From the NCBI GenBank assembly GCA_025642075.2, contig JAODUO010000879.1, positions 205,966 to 269,965 on the forward strand: a DNA stretch of 64,000 nt, read 5' to 3'. Below are positions 31,253-43,149 of the stretch, piece after piece. This stretch comes from Ridgeia piscesae. Taxonomy: Eukaryota > Annelida > Polychaeta > Sabellida > Siboglinidae. Position 1 is the stretch's first letter. The number at the start of each line of letters is the position of its first letter. The position numbers and the translations under genes are program-made. The notes under the pieces are model-generated. The model saw only the letters and a list, made by a program, of their open reading frames with translations. It had not been told where the DNA came from and did not search any database.

Positions 31253-33683
31253 GTGACCCAGCACAGCAAAATCAGGAATAAGTCGGGATTGCCGAACCTG
31301 GCAAATCAGCTTCAAAGTGCGCGAATGGGTATTTTTGGATGGAAAGGTCGATTTTCAGATATAGGTGAATTTAGTTAATGTAGTTATCGTAGATTACTAT
31401 TATGCTGTTGTAACATCATAAAACGAGTTATAACATTGCTAAAAAGAGATATTTGGAACAGCTATGTCGATCTCAGTGAGCATGAAGAACGAAAAATGTG
31501 CTTCATTCAGATGCATCGTGTCCGCCGTACATCTTGCCTACCCCCGCCATATTGGTATCGTTTTGAAGCTGAACTATTATGGGATGTATTCCCATGCGCG
31601 AAATTTGTCACATGTCAGTATAAAGCCAATTAAAATGCTTGAAAACGGGGCTAAAACGTAAACAAGAGCACGTTGGCGAAATCACGTGATATAATGCGCC
31701 CCGCTGATTGGCGGCTGACCTTTAAACCCACAAGAAACCATGTTTGTTTTGCTTCGACATCGGGTGCACCGGACATCGTTTTTGCATAAAATCTGCGAAT
31801 TCTAATTTATTATTAAGTTGTCAGTGCCGTAGTTTTAGTTGTTAGTTACATAGGTTTTAACCTGTGCAGTGATAGGCTCAACAACAGTATGGATGTTGCA
31901 CAGCAGCGTGACATAGACATCGATCGACCTAGGCCTAGCGCTCAGCGATGGCCGCGGTGGCAAAATCTGCGCGGAGTGTTTGACAACGAATCTTTGACAC
32001 AACTATTGGGTGCGTATCGGATGGGGAGTTTACTGGATTCGTATGTGTCAGACAACAACAGTGAATCAGGGAGTGTCGTTTTGGCGCTGAGTGCAAAAGT
32101 GGCGAGGAAGACTAATACCAAGTGACAGCTGACATTGACAGCTTTGATCATGCATTGCAACGCCAACGCTGCTGAAAATGTACTCGTAGATTTATACCAA
32201 GAACTTGAACACGTTCGTAGATTCATCTGCGGTTGCAGGTGTTTTATGCTAGACCTTGCTGTCAACAATTCATGGATTGGCAAAAATATTTGACAGCCCG
32301 AACGAATGCAAAGGAGATGACAGCCAGACTGAGGGTAAGTTATACTAGCTCTATTGACTGTTTTGCTGTGGTGGCAGGCTCAGCCTCACTCATTGTCACA
32401 TTGAGCTCTCTAACAATGACATGCCATGACTCACATAAACCCGTGGCTTTGCTGTGACTGTGAGAGTATCAATGTCACTGGTAATGTACTAGTACGGTAA
32501 TATACTAGTACCATAATTCATTTAGAATTATGTTGTTCACTTATTTATACCTGCTTGTTATTATCGTAGATCTTCATGAAATTAATGATCACATTTATTA
32601 GGTAGAATATTTTTTATTATTAGGGGAGGGGAGTAATGTTTTGTAACAGGTAAGAAAGAAAACATTTTTATTTACTGATGTTAACGAATGGGATGGAAGG
32701 TTTATAATATTCAGAGCTGACTCTAAATGATCCAAGGTATTCGTCAATTATGCTGTTAGCCTGCTTATTTACCTAGCTGCTGGGCTCACTATGTATATGT
32801 CATCTGATTTAAAGATCAACTATCCATATCTCCAGTTTGAAATAATTGACAGTCATTACATAAACTTTTGCAGGATTAAATGTTTTGTATATAGGAAGTT
32901 AAGACCATTATGTTTGTTTTGTATCAGGTTTACGTCTGAAGAACCCAGTGTCGTGTTCGCCAGGAAGCAGCCATCCGATGACAAACAGCGGTTCGATTTG
33001 CAGCACAGGCGAGGAGTCTACCCACCTGCTGCTCTACCTATAGAACCATCACCCCCATGCCTCAACATCCACCAATAGTGTTTGTTTTACAAGATCAATG
33101 AAGTCTGCGGACATCAACTGTCCAGAGCAAAGCCGACACATCCGAAGCCGCACCAGTCCACTGCTGCAACAGTCTTCCCATCACGTGAAGTGGCTGCTGC
33201 CATTGGCACATCAAAAAATGACAAAAGAAGCAGTGACTGTGTCCAAGTGTGTCGTGCTGTGTCAGAAACAGACAGAACACATGGCTAGATTCTGTAAACA
33301 TTTTACTGTCGATTTCCGATTTGGTGCAGAATGTTCAAAAGGGATATCTCTGGAACTATAAGAGCTGCAAAGGTGAAATTTCACCACACTGTGCACATTG
33401 ATGTGGTCTACAACTGTGCCAAATTTCACATTCCTGTGAGCTGTCTTCATGTTGCAAATGTATTAAAATACTTCATTAAACTTTAAAGCTGTTTTTCTCA
33501 GAATCGGTTTTCAGAAAATGACTTGGGACACCTTCTCTTTATAAAACAATAACTTGGCGACCAATACAGCTAGACATTTGTGTTTGGTACCATTGGAAAG
33601 CCCATAAATTTACCTTTCACATGGTACCTTTAACTCAAAAAGTGATTTTCCTACTTATTCCTGATATTGCTGTGCTGGGTCAC
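31253..33683. mobile_element. Unclassified 2.4-kb DNA transposon with 30-bp terminal inverted repeats
   Basis: The left end GTGACCCAGCACAGCAAAAT (31253) and the reverse complement of the right end (33683) agree at 29 of 30 positions. Both sides are flanked by AATT, which could be a 4-bp target duplication or part of the repeat. The interior has a promoter-like GC-richer stretch near 31680-31770, an ATG-initiated frame at 31889-32125, a strong donor GAGG|GTAAGT near 32335 and an acceptor TATCAG near 32928 followed by open sequence. It may carry a degenerate spliced gene, but no transposase motif was recognised. Confidence 0.8.
31889..32125 (+). CDS. Hypothetical 78-aa ORF inside the TIR element
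   Basis: Starts MDVAQQRDIDIDRPRPSAQR and contains a short acidic/serine stretch. It is unrelated to any family I can name. It lies about 120 bp downstream of a CCAAT-like, GC-richer stretch and could be the first exon of a former transposon gene. No second copy is available here, so coding status is unproven. Confidence 0.3.
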   Translation: MDVAQQRDIDIDRPRPSAQRWPRWQNLRGVFDNESLTQLLGAYRMGSLLDSYVSDNNSESGSVVLALSAKVARKTNTK

Positions 33684-33687
33684 AATT

Positions 33688-36049
33688 AAACAAATGAACT
33701 GGAGCGTGGTGGGCAAACAGATGGTAAATGGATAGAACTGCTATATCAGATTGGAAGCTCAAGTGCACATCTCATGCCACCTGCTTTAGTAATCCACAAG
33801 TCTATTTAAAGAAGACATCTGGCATACTTACAAAATCGCTCTAGCTAGCTGTTGCTATCAGTGAAATGTTTTGCAACTACAACTTATGTTCAACATTACT
33901 GTTAACAGATGATTATGCACTTTATAGTACAGCAAAAACAATATAAATACAATGTGTAAACAAATATGTACCTATTTCCAGCAACCATGGTTGATGTTAC
34001 CTATTTTGGCTTGCTTGACTTTGTTAGAAGAGCCAATTGCAAACATGCAGCTTACCCAGTTAAAAGTGCATGACCTAGAGGCCATTTCAAACTCGTATGA
34101 GGCGATGACACCGCTCATACATACGTCTAAACTGGGTCAACTGTAGTGAATAGATCTGGCGTAGATAATACGTCAACACACCCACTTATCACGACACATT
34201 TCACAGAAGCAGAATAAAAACCTAACATCCCACGTGGTGACGACAGTGTATTTATATCCTGACCACCGTTCATCTAAATGCTATATTCATGAACGTTATT
34301 GTATGAACGTGTTGTTGTACTGCATTGGTCATAAATGTAATTTGTTGCCTTGTAGGTCTATAATTAGTTTACATTGTTAATCCTGTATTATTAATTTAAA
34401 GTTATTATACATGTTTTATTATGTGCATTATGTGCAGGGTTCAATCTAGGATCTTGGCCAAGTGGGCCAATGGCCCATCTAGATTGTAGAAAGTGGCCAT
34501 TTTGGACAATGCAACATGTACCGAATGTACAACATTCAAATTCTGGACCATTTTAATTACGAGTATAGGTGAATTATTACTAGACATCTATTAGATTATT
34601 TAGTGATGAAGCCCGTGACATGAACCAAGTTTGTATTACCTAATTTAATTACCTTAGAAATTTATAATATCATCACTATGTGTATTCTTTATTTTCAGCA
34701 GCCATACATTACTTGTATCGGCGCAACTGAAGCACCACTGACATGACAATTTCGGTGTGCATTTTAGCTAAATTGTGGATGAAAAGTTCACCAAATAAAT
34801 AAATTCATTTGAAAACATTACACGATTGTTAACAATATTATGCTGTCATCCTAGTGATTTTATATATGCATTATTTAATGCGGAGTGAACAACGTATAGG
34901 CTGCTTGACTGGTGATGATGTTGAAGTTTTGAATCAGAACAAGCTAGGTTCCAACAGCAGCCGCCGTGGTAATGCTACGCTTACAATTCAACTCATCGTA
35001 ACTTTTGTTTCCCTGGTGGCATCGCTTTCGTGCAACATTTGCAAATATCTTCTGTAGTGCAGGTTTTTAATTTGCTGCGACCAATGTTGGTGAAATGTGC
35101 ACCAATGGCTGTTCACAGCCATTGGTGCAAAATTGTTGGTGCATATACTGATATATTATTTTTAGTATAACATTTCCAAAATATATAGCCAAGTTTTGTG
35201 ATCTAGTTTGGCATGCACGTTACACTTTAGACACCTTGTTCGCGAGCGCGCTGCTTCCCAGTTGGCGCTAGCAGACGGCAGACAATTTAGGCCTAAAAGA
35301 TCAACACAGAATAATAAGTTTAATAATTATTACTGGTCTTCGTACGCAACAGATTCCACTGTATGCGTTTGCAGAATAGTGCCACAGGACACATTTCTGA
35401 ACAATAAAAAATATGTTAATATATTTTCATATAAAAATATATTATTTTTCGCAAGGGTGCGTTGACTCAATCTGTGTGTCAACTGCTATATTTACACACC
35501 CGAAGTGCGCATTCAAGCAATTTGGGTGGCACAATGTAACAAATATATCACACCTACGGCACAGGGGCATGGCCTGGATTGGCTCCTGTATGTGGTATAG
35601 CTGTTTTATTGAAAAATTTAGTTTTTATATTGGCTGCATTATATGTTGCTACAGCGTACCTAAAACACTGTAATTTCCAGGTATGGTAATTTTAAAATTT
35701 TATTAGTTCAAAGTCACAATCAACACACATTGTATATAGGTCACGTGAGGAGGTTTCAATCAAGAATAGAGCTATGTCGTAAAATGAACACCCTCAAGTC
35801 ACCGTCAAGTGACATATAAAGTTTGTAATTTGTTGTTTCGACTAGTCAAATTATTACCTGGTTAACATAATTTATATGTGTTAACCTACAGACAGACAGT
35901 GGGCTGAAGGATGGTGCATTGCTGAATCCCCTAATTAAAGACAACTTGGCTCACCTGGATTTGTTTTGTAAAATTCCATGTTATAAATATGGTTGCCACA
36001 TCACTTCTCTGTCCATGACTAATACAAATATAATACTGTGTTTGAAAGG
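33688..36049. other. Non-coding stretch
   Basis: AT-rich sequence with short unsupported open frames (for example 33952-34146 and 34854-35057). It holds a perfect 14-bp hairpin at 35099-35128. No gene is recognised. Confidence 0.5.
35099..35128. repeat. Perfect 14-bp inverted repeat
   Basis: GCACCAATGGCTGT, a 2-nt loop, and its exact reverse complement. Could be a cruciform or a transposon footprint. The function is unknown. Confidence 0.75.
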
Positions 36050-36219
36050 TGTTATGTATAATGTTCGATTTCGTATAGCTTGATTTCATTGTAACAGCTT
36101 TGCAAGACACCATTTCGTGACTGTGCGTGTTTTGGCACGAGGGAGAATAAAATGTTTCCAGTTAAGCCACGAGGCTGAGTCGTAGTTGCTCAACGTTACG
36201 CTTGATACAAATCCCTACA
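36050..36219 (+). repeat. 5' LTR (170 bp)
   Basis: Begins TGTTATGTATAATG and ends AATCCCTACA. It contains GAGAATAAAATG, a probable polyadenylation signal. It differs from the 3' LTR at more than ten positions by eye, so the insertion is not very recent. Confidence 0.87.
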
Positions 36220-36252
36220 AAACATGACAATGGCGACGAGGATGGTCCAATA

Positions 36253-36961
36253 ATGGCTGGACGAACTCTCAGGTATGAAGAGTACAATGAGGAAAGGGAA
36301 TTATTAGAAAATTACCTGGAAAGATTCAATTTTTGTTAACAACCAACGCCATGCCAGCCGGCATGAAAAAAGGTTTGTTGCTAAGCAGTGTCAGTGCACA
36401 GGCCTTCACAAAAATCAAGCGCCACCTGAAACCGGAAAACTTGACCGACAAAAGCTACGATGAGGTGGTTGCGGCGGCCCATGCTGTGTACAGCAACTGA
36501 CAGTGATAGGTTGTCAAAACTAATTCATGAACAGAAACCGAAAACCGTCGGAATCTGTATCACGGTATACTTTGGCCTTACGAGAGCTGGGTGGCGACTG
36601 TGAATATTCAGCTGCAATTCAGTTGGAAATATTGCTCGATGTGTTTGTGAAAGGATTAAACCTACCATCAGTTCAGACCAAACTCATGTTGAAAGACAAC
36701 ACACTAACATTTGACAATGCCTACAAAGAGGCTGTGGCTGAAGACAGTGTCAACCAGGTGCAGACCTTGGGTAGGAAGAAACACAATGCCAACAAAGGTA
36801 CAGTTTCCAGTGGTAATGCTTTCAATAGCAAGAAGTCCTGCCACCGCTGTGGTGGAAATCACCAGGAACAAAAATGCAAATACATAAATGAAAGTTGTCA
36901 CTGGTGTAACAACACCGGGCACAAACAGAAATCAAGGCACAACAGTGTGGCCCACGGTTAA
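36253..36961 (+). pseudogene. Ty3/gypsy-type gag remnant (frameshifted)
   Basis: Structural capsid-type gag of an LTR retrotransposon. A first segment from ATG 36253 (MAGRTLRYEEYNEER) is out of frame with a second (MKKGLLLSSVSAQAFTKIKR, from about 36363). Stop codons near 36498 separate that from a third, the open frame 36527-36961. The third segment contains the SESVSRYTLALRELGGDCEY helix region typical of gypsy gag. It ends with a zinc knuckle region CHRCGGNHQEQKC and CHWCNNTGH; the last knuckle Cys is replaced (KSRH). At least two lesions, so inactive. Confidence 0.82.
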
Positions 36962-36985
36962 GTTCTTCTTTTAAGGTTGCGGAAG

Positions 36986-37155
36986 TGTTACGTATAACGC
37001 TTGATTTCGTATAGCTCGATTTCGTTGTAACAGCTTCGCAAGACACCATTTCGTGACTGTGCGTGTTTTGGCACGAGGGAGAATAAAACGTTTCCGGTTA
37101 AGCCACGAGGCTGAGTCGTAGTTGCTCAATGTTACACTTGTTACAAATCCCTACA
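36986..37155 (+). repeat. 3' LTR (170 bp)
   Basis: Partner of 36050-36219, same length and same terminal bases. It is the boundary of the miniature LTR element. Confidence 0.87.
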
Positions 37156-37395
37156 ATAACACGACAAAAGGCTTGATTATACTCAAATGTTTTCAAGAGT
37201 CGACCACTTGTAAATTTTAATGCATTTGGGTCAAACAGGGGTTATAAAGGTATATTCATGATACACAAGGTGATTTTGAATGCAGCATAAAGCCTATGCA
37301 CTAATCCGTACTGGTCGTCAGACTTTCTCATACTCCATACCCATGCAGAACATTATGTAGCACAGTACTATACAATGTTTGTATCGCTCCTCTAC

Positions 37396-37461
37396 GTTAT
37401 GGGTCACTGAAATGTTACCTGGGTCACTGAAATGTTACCTGGGTCACTGAAATGTTACCTG
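37396..37461. repeat. 20-bp triplicate
   Basis: GGGTCACTGAAATGTTACCT occurs three times in tandem (last copy partial at its edge). The rest of 37156-37699 is non-coding. Confidence 0.9.
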
Positions 37462-38639
37462 TATCACGTGACATGTAATTAATTACATTAGCAGGAGGGC
37501 AAAGGCTAGCATTTATAATGGCAAAAATTTACTTTTTCAAATATACTATTAATAATGTAGCTCTTTCTGGTGTGACGTTTAATAGTTTACCAACAGACTC
37601 ACAAATAAAAGTAAAATAAAATAAGTATTAGTTTTTATACAGGGGTATACAGTTGAATTTACATAATTATCAAATATATTGACATGTGCTTGTCACTTGT
37701 ACAGTAGAACTCCTCACGAACGACCACCGATTAACGACCACCCGCTTTTTCACTTTTTCGCTGTATAAACGACCCCTCATCAACGACCACCCGGCAAACG
37801 CGACAATGGCAATTTGACTTTTACCCCTGACGAATGACCATGCGATAGGTGGCGAGCACATTTTTTAACCTAAATGTTGCAATGAACTCTCATTAAACGC
37901 ATGACTAACGGGGCACAGATGCGCATAATGCCATAAAGACAATAAATCGCATGATGACGACCATTATATTTGGCGATCTTTTACTTTCTGACCGAACTAT
38001 GAAAACGACAACAGCTGCTAGACTTTTCCCACATATCTTATATTTATAAACACACACTATGTTATAAGTTTTAGGTTAGTTTAGGATAAAACTGGAATCC
38101 AGACGCTCATTTATGTAGCGACACCGCAATAAAATATCGATATTACGCATCGGTAATCTACGCCTACAGCCTGCGCATAACCGCCGCCAGCGATGTCGAC
38201 TTTAGTTTAGCACGATTTTGATGTGAATTTTATTCTTCACAGGAATTTAATGATTTTATTTTATGACCTAGCGTGTGTATATGTAATATGAGTTATTAGA
38301 GGGGAAGTTTCGCGACTGTAAGAGGTCGTTTTCATGATTAGATCAGAAAGTAAAAGATTGTTTTGCGTTGCTGGAAAGACCAACAAAATGGCGAACGTGG
38401 TGCGATTACCCAGACGCCGGGAGGTGGCACCACTTTTTTTAGCCCCTCAGACCGAATTTGAAATAACAAATGAAATGAGAATATTTATTATCAGGTATTA
38501 TTAACCCATTTTATCCGGAATACGATTCTAGTCGTAGTTACCCTTTTTATCCGGAGTACGATTCTGGTCGTAGTTTGCACTTGACACGGCTTCCCTGCAC
38601 TCTGACGTTTTGGAATCCCATTGGCTGGTTAACACCGAA

Positions 38640-38647
38640 TGACGTCA
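38640..38647. promoter_or_regulatory. CRE palindrome inside copy B2
   Basis: TGACGTCA conserved at the same place as in B1 (11227-11234), with the neighbouring CCAAT boxes. Confidence 0.5.
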
Positions 38648-39195
38648 GTATATCAGGATCACTAGGAAACTCATATTTTTCAACCAATCAGTGCCGTTCT
38701 TTGGGTATTTGCAGTACAAAGCGGGTACCCCGAAGCTAAAGTGAAATCAAAGATGGCGTCGAGTCGCAAAGACCGTTAAATGTTGACGTATTTTGAAGGA
38801 TAACTCCACTAATTTACTTCATACTGGTGATGAGAAGAAGGCAGACAAGTGGATAGACGATATAAGATGGACAGTTATGGTGTTTGATGCGACATTTGTC
38901 CGTGATGACATACTTTGAAGCCATCGAAGTGGGTCAACCGACAACGGCATCCATTTTCGCCCACCTCGCTCCGCGCCGTAACAAAGTTAAGATTATTTCC
39001 AACAACGTTAACTACTTCATAAATAAAGTGATGTTGAAATGTTGACCAAAGTTGTTACTTTAGAGTACTTCTTTATTAGTTATAAGAAATGAGCCACAGA
39101 ATTATACATCGTTGACAGAAAATATTTCACAAATTTGCATAATTCCGCTCGGCGCCGGCGCCATGTTGCCAATTCAATCGACTGACATGGGGGTA

Positions 39196-40503
39196 CAGTG
39201 GAACCCCTCACAAACGACCACCCTCATTTACGACCACCCGCTTTTTACGACCGTTTTTTCATTGACGGAATGTCTACGCTGTATAAACGTTCCCTCACCA
39301 GCGACCACCCGGCAGACGCGACCAACGACCATGGCAATTTGAATTTTACTCCTGACGAACGACCATCCGATAGGTGGCCAGGACATTTGTTAACCTAAAT
39401 ATCCCAATGAATTCTCATTAAAAGCATGACTAACGCGCATCGACGCGCATAATGCCATAAAAACAATAAATCGCCTGATGCCGACCATTCATTTTGGCGA
39501 TCTTTTACTTTCTGACCGAATTATTACTTTCCTCACATATCTTATATATTTATAAACACACAGTATGTTATAAAATTAAATCACTTACATTATTGAAACA
39601 ACTAAAATTCACGAAACAAACTCGCGCAATTAAGAACTCGTCGGCAAGACATCATGGCGGACATGGTCACCGTCGGTAGCTACACGTAACTCTGCGATTA
39701 AATATACATATTGTGTATGACTGAAGTTTAGAAACTTGTGTATGATTAAAGTTTAGAAACGTTTTATGTTAGTTTAGGATAAAACCGGAATCCAGACTTA
39801 GCGACACCGCGATAAAATATCGACGTAACGCCACAGTAATCTACGGCCTGCGCGTAACAGTCGCAGGCGATGTCGACTTTAGTTTAGCACGATTTAGATT
39901 TGGGAATTTTATTCTTCACAGCAATTTAAATGATTTAATTTTATGGCCTAGCGTATGTATATGATATATGTGTTATTAGAGAGGAAGTTTCGCGGCTGTA
40001 AGAGGTCGTTTTCATGATTAGATGAGAAAGTAAAAGTTCATTTTGCAGCACTGGAAAGAACAACAAAATGGCGACCGCGGTGCGATTACCCAGACGCCAT
40101 GAGGTGGCAGCACTTTTTAGCCCCTCAGACCGAATTTTAAATAAATTAAATAAGAATACTTTTTATCAGATATAATTACAAAACGACTCAAAATGAGGAT
40201 ACTTTTTATCAGATATTATTTAGAAAAAAACAATTCAAAATTAAACTTATACTGAAATGTGTCACACATAAAATAAACAGAATAAATAATTTTGTTGTTG
40301 TAAAATGTTATCTCATTTTATATTTTATACCCTTCATTTTGTGTATTTTACTACTTAGTGGTTGTAAGCGCCCCCTAGTGTTGATGTTAGTCATTGTAAG
40401 CGCCCCCTAGTGTTGAATGTTGCAAACCCCTCACGAGAGACCACCCCTCTTTTAAGACTGCCCCACTCTGATTTGTGGGGCGGTCTTTGTGGGGGTTCCA
40501 CTG
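39196..40503. mobile_element. pogo-like MITE A2, nested in B2
   Basis: Starts CAGTGGAACCCCTC and ends GGGGGTTCCACTG, flanked by TA (39194-39195, 40504-40505). Copy B1 shows the uninterrupted site (GGGGGTTTGACAAAC). The 1308-bp body has a GTAAGCGCCCCCTAGTGTTG direct duplication near 40363-40415 and a GC-rich terminal hairpin (AAGACTGCCCCAC / GTGGGGCGGTCTT). Non-autonomous. Confidence 0.87.
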
Positions 40504-41224
40504 TATTACAAACAATTTTACATAATGAGACTAATGCATAAAATAAACTCAACTTGCTCATTGACATGTTGCCTCCTTCATGGCGAAAATGTCGGGTGAA
40601 AAGTAATGTGACAAACCTCAACATAGGTTTGAATTTATTGGGCATGTTTTGCCATATGCCACATATAATATATATGATAAAACTATGAGTTTGTCGATGC
40701 CACTGTATAGTTTATTTTATCTACTTTCTAAAGGTATATCACATTTTAAAATTGATTGAGAAATAATAAAGTTATGTCCATTTTAAATGAAGGCCTGTCA
40801 TTTTTTAATGCTGACAGATTGGTTTGAGGAAATGATCAGGAACTGGCTGCAAGTCGTCTGCACTACCCGGTAGCTCCAGAATAAAATGGGTTAAAAAACG
40901 ATTAAAAATGAGGATACTTTCTATCAGATATTTTTTTTAACGATTCCAAATTAAACTTATACTGAAACATGTCACATATAAAATAAACAGAATAGATAAT
41001 TTTGTTGTTGTTAATGTGACCCTTTTTATTTTTGTGTATTTTACTACTTAGCTTTTTATTGCAGGCATACATGCTATATGGACATTACTTACTATGATAT
41101 GTGTAAATGTATGAATTAATTCGAAACATCAAAATAACCAAACCCCTCACGAGAGACCACCCTTCATTTAAGACCGCCCCACTCCGATTTGGGGGGCAGT
41201 TGTAAATGAGGAGTTCAACTGTAC

Positions 41225-41625
41225 TTATATGTATTTCAACTATACTCCAATTGATTGCATGCATAATGCATTTAGGGGTGTTTGAGTGGAATCTAAAGGA
41301 CAACAAGACAGGGTGGAACTAGCAACCTGAGGTGCCTGGAAATACTGCAGATGTATTATGATTGAATGAAGTCCAAAGTCCAAACTGATTGAAAAGATGA
41401 GAGTGGCGACCAATTAGCTGCAATATCCTCGCAAATCAGGGGTTATTCAGCTGCGTTACTACCCCTGGCTGATCATCTCCCTAAAGCTGGGGATTGAGCG
41501 CAGTTGAACTATACAATTATACTGCATCAGCCGTGGGAACGGAACAAATACTAGCCCCAATTTGAAGACAGATACACAACAGGTGGGAATTCCATTACAT
41601 TACATATCATCCATGGTAGTATACC
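41225..41625. other. Non-coding stretch
   Basis: Sequence between the nested transposons and the Penelope-like remnant. No gene is seen; part may belong to the remnant. Confidence 0.4.
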
Positions 41626-41629
41626 CTAG

Positions 41630-41885
41630 ACAAAACACCAAAAGAACGCCAACGTGGAACCATCTACAACGTAATGTGTGACAACGACAACAGCCACACA
41701 TACATTGGTGAAACTAAGAGACCACTCAGTCAGAGGTTCAAAGAAACCACACACCTGGACAAAGCAACAGGAGTAGGAGACCATTGCCAAGCCACAGGAC
41801 ACTCAGTGTCCATGGATAACACCAAAGTACTGACCCGATAATCCAACTGGCACAAGAGGAAAGTTAAGGATGCTATGTATATATG

Positions 41886-41916
<31 letters not shown>

Positions 41917-42095
41917 CAAACAAAGAGCACCTACCATGAACAAAGACCAGGGATACGACCTGCCCATCATCTAGAACCAAATTATCCCTCGGAAACCTGA
42001 GCCAACACACATGACACCCTACATGACCAAGACCTGTTGATGATGGGTCGAAACGTTGTACTTTTCAAAAGATATGTTCCAATCCAAAGTACGCT
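41630..42095 (+). pseudogene. Penelope-like element remnant: GIY-YIG endonuclease end
   Basis: Translation of 41640-41840 gives GTIYNVMCDNDNSHTYIGET followed by KRPLSQRFKET and DHCQATGHSV. This is the GIY-YIG endonuclease signature found at the C-terminus of Penelope-like retroelements (GxxYxxxC...YxGET...R...H...TGH). Past a (TA)n run, STYHEQRPGIRP-like sequence and ATGGGTCGAAACGTT resemble the usual 3' part. Frames are broken by stops and by the microsatellite near 41880-41917. No reverse transcriptase part is present. Confidence 0.78.
41880..41917. repeat. (TA)n microsatellite inside Penelope-like remnant
   Basis: GTATATATAT run interrupting the remnant where the family reads EAIxIK. Confidence 0.9.
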
Positions 42096-43149
42096 AATTT
42101 CTTACAACATAACCATATCTTAGAGCCATGAACAATGTTCCATATTATATCATGTCCTAAACATTGCATCTAACACAAGCAGCATGTGGCTGAAATCACC
42201 CTAAATTACCACTTGGCTGGAGGCTGACCACACTGCTAGTGGGTGATTTCATTGGCTGATGTTTTTGAAAGGGATGTGCTAGTACTAGTACTGTGGCTAG
42301 TACTGAAGTAATCAGCCACAGCGCCCCCTGGCATCAGGTTGGCCAATGTTGATAAAACAGGAAGAAATATGGTGGAAGATCTAGATGTACACATGAAATT
42401 AAATGACAAGTGGGGAGATAATAAAAAAATTATGCAAAATAGTCTGAGGCAAGAATGAAGCATGTAAGCAGGTAGGGATGTGAAAAGCTGATTTTTGTGA
42501 GAATAAGAAATAGTGGTGGAGATTTGAGAAGGTAGTTCAAGGAGCCACTGAACCAGGAAGGAAGTAACAATGATCTGAAGTTACCAACCTACACCTGTAT
42601 GTAGAGTGATATGGGAGAAAGTCGATACAATATAACCTGGTTTCCATCTCTGTTGAATGTGTTGATAGGGCTGGTATAAATTCTGCTTGATAATTTTTTC
42701 TCCAAATAATCAATTCCAATTCCCACACCAATTCCTTGCCGATCTCCAATTGCGCCATCAGCGAAACGGTTTGCTATTTGGTGAAAATAAATAAAACCAT
42801 TTGCCAAATTGGTGAAATTTTATTTTAGTTGAACATTATTAATGACATTATCAGCAGTACATAACTGCATTTCCTGCCTGCTTCCGTTAAGGTTGCCTAA
42901 ACGATCGGATGTGACACCGATCCAAATACCGGGTAGGTCACTAACCCCTTCATTCAGCCAAGTTCACAGACATTAATTCAATCACGTAATGTGTTGCCTG
43001 AACACTTCACTTTACTTTCCTTAAAAAGGATATGCATTTTACAACTCATGATCACATCTAAAATATATGGGATGGTCTCAACAAAATGCAAATGAATTTC
43101 CAGATGTATACACTACAAGAACAATTCAACCGGGTGACATCAATATGAC
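42096..43149. other. Non-coding stretch
   Basis: No convincing gene. Minus-strand open frames near 42236-42807 match no family I can name. Confidence 0.4.

Larger units (their letters stand above)
36050..37155 (+). mobile_element. Miniature LTR retrotransposon with gag only (TR-GAG-like)
   Basis: Two direct repeats of exactly 170 bp (36050-36219 and 36986-37155), both TGTTA...CCCTACA, flank a 766-bp interior. The left repeat is followed after a few bases by ATGGCGACGAGGATGG, resembling the primer-binding region of many invertebrate Ty3/gypsy elements. A purine-rich GGTTGCGGAAG precedes the right repeat. The interior codes for a gag remnant ending in a zinc knuckle; there is no protease, reverse transcriptase or integrase. 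No matching 5-bp target duplication is visible (AAAGG versus ATAAC). Confidence 0.87.
38505..40890. mobile_element. piggyBac-like MITE B2, nested in A1 and itself interrupted
   Basis: Second copy of the element at 11092-12221. Termini CCCATTTTATCC and ATAAAATGGG are flanked by perfect TTAA duplications (38501-38504 and 40891-40894). A2 at the corresponding position reads TTAC, consistent with the pre-insertion site. The body is split at 39194-40505 by A2. It has the same CRE/CCAAT module as copy B1. Confidence 0.87.
37702..41222. mobile_element. pogo-like MITE A1, split by a nested insertion
   Basis: Starts CAGTAGAACTCCTC at 37702, ends GAGGAGTTCAACTG at 41222, and is flanked by TA on both sides (37700-37701, 41223-41224). 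The left half is 37702-38504 and the right half resumes at 40895. The two halves align in order with the intact relative A2 (39196-40503), proving one element was interrupted. About 1.13 kb without the insert; no transposase frame. Superfamily (Tc1/mariner-pogo) is inferred from TA targets and CAGTNG termini. Confidence 0.85.

Noticed and set aside
41085..41620. tRNA-derived SINE candidate
   Set aside because: I looked for A- and B-box promoter motifs and found no convincing pair.
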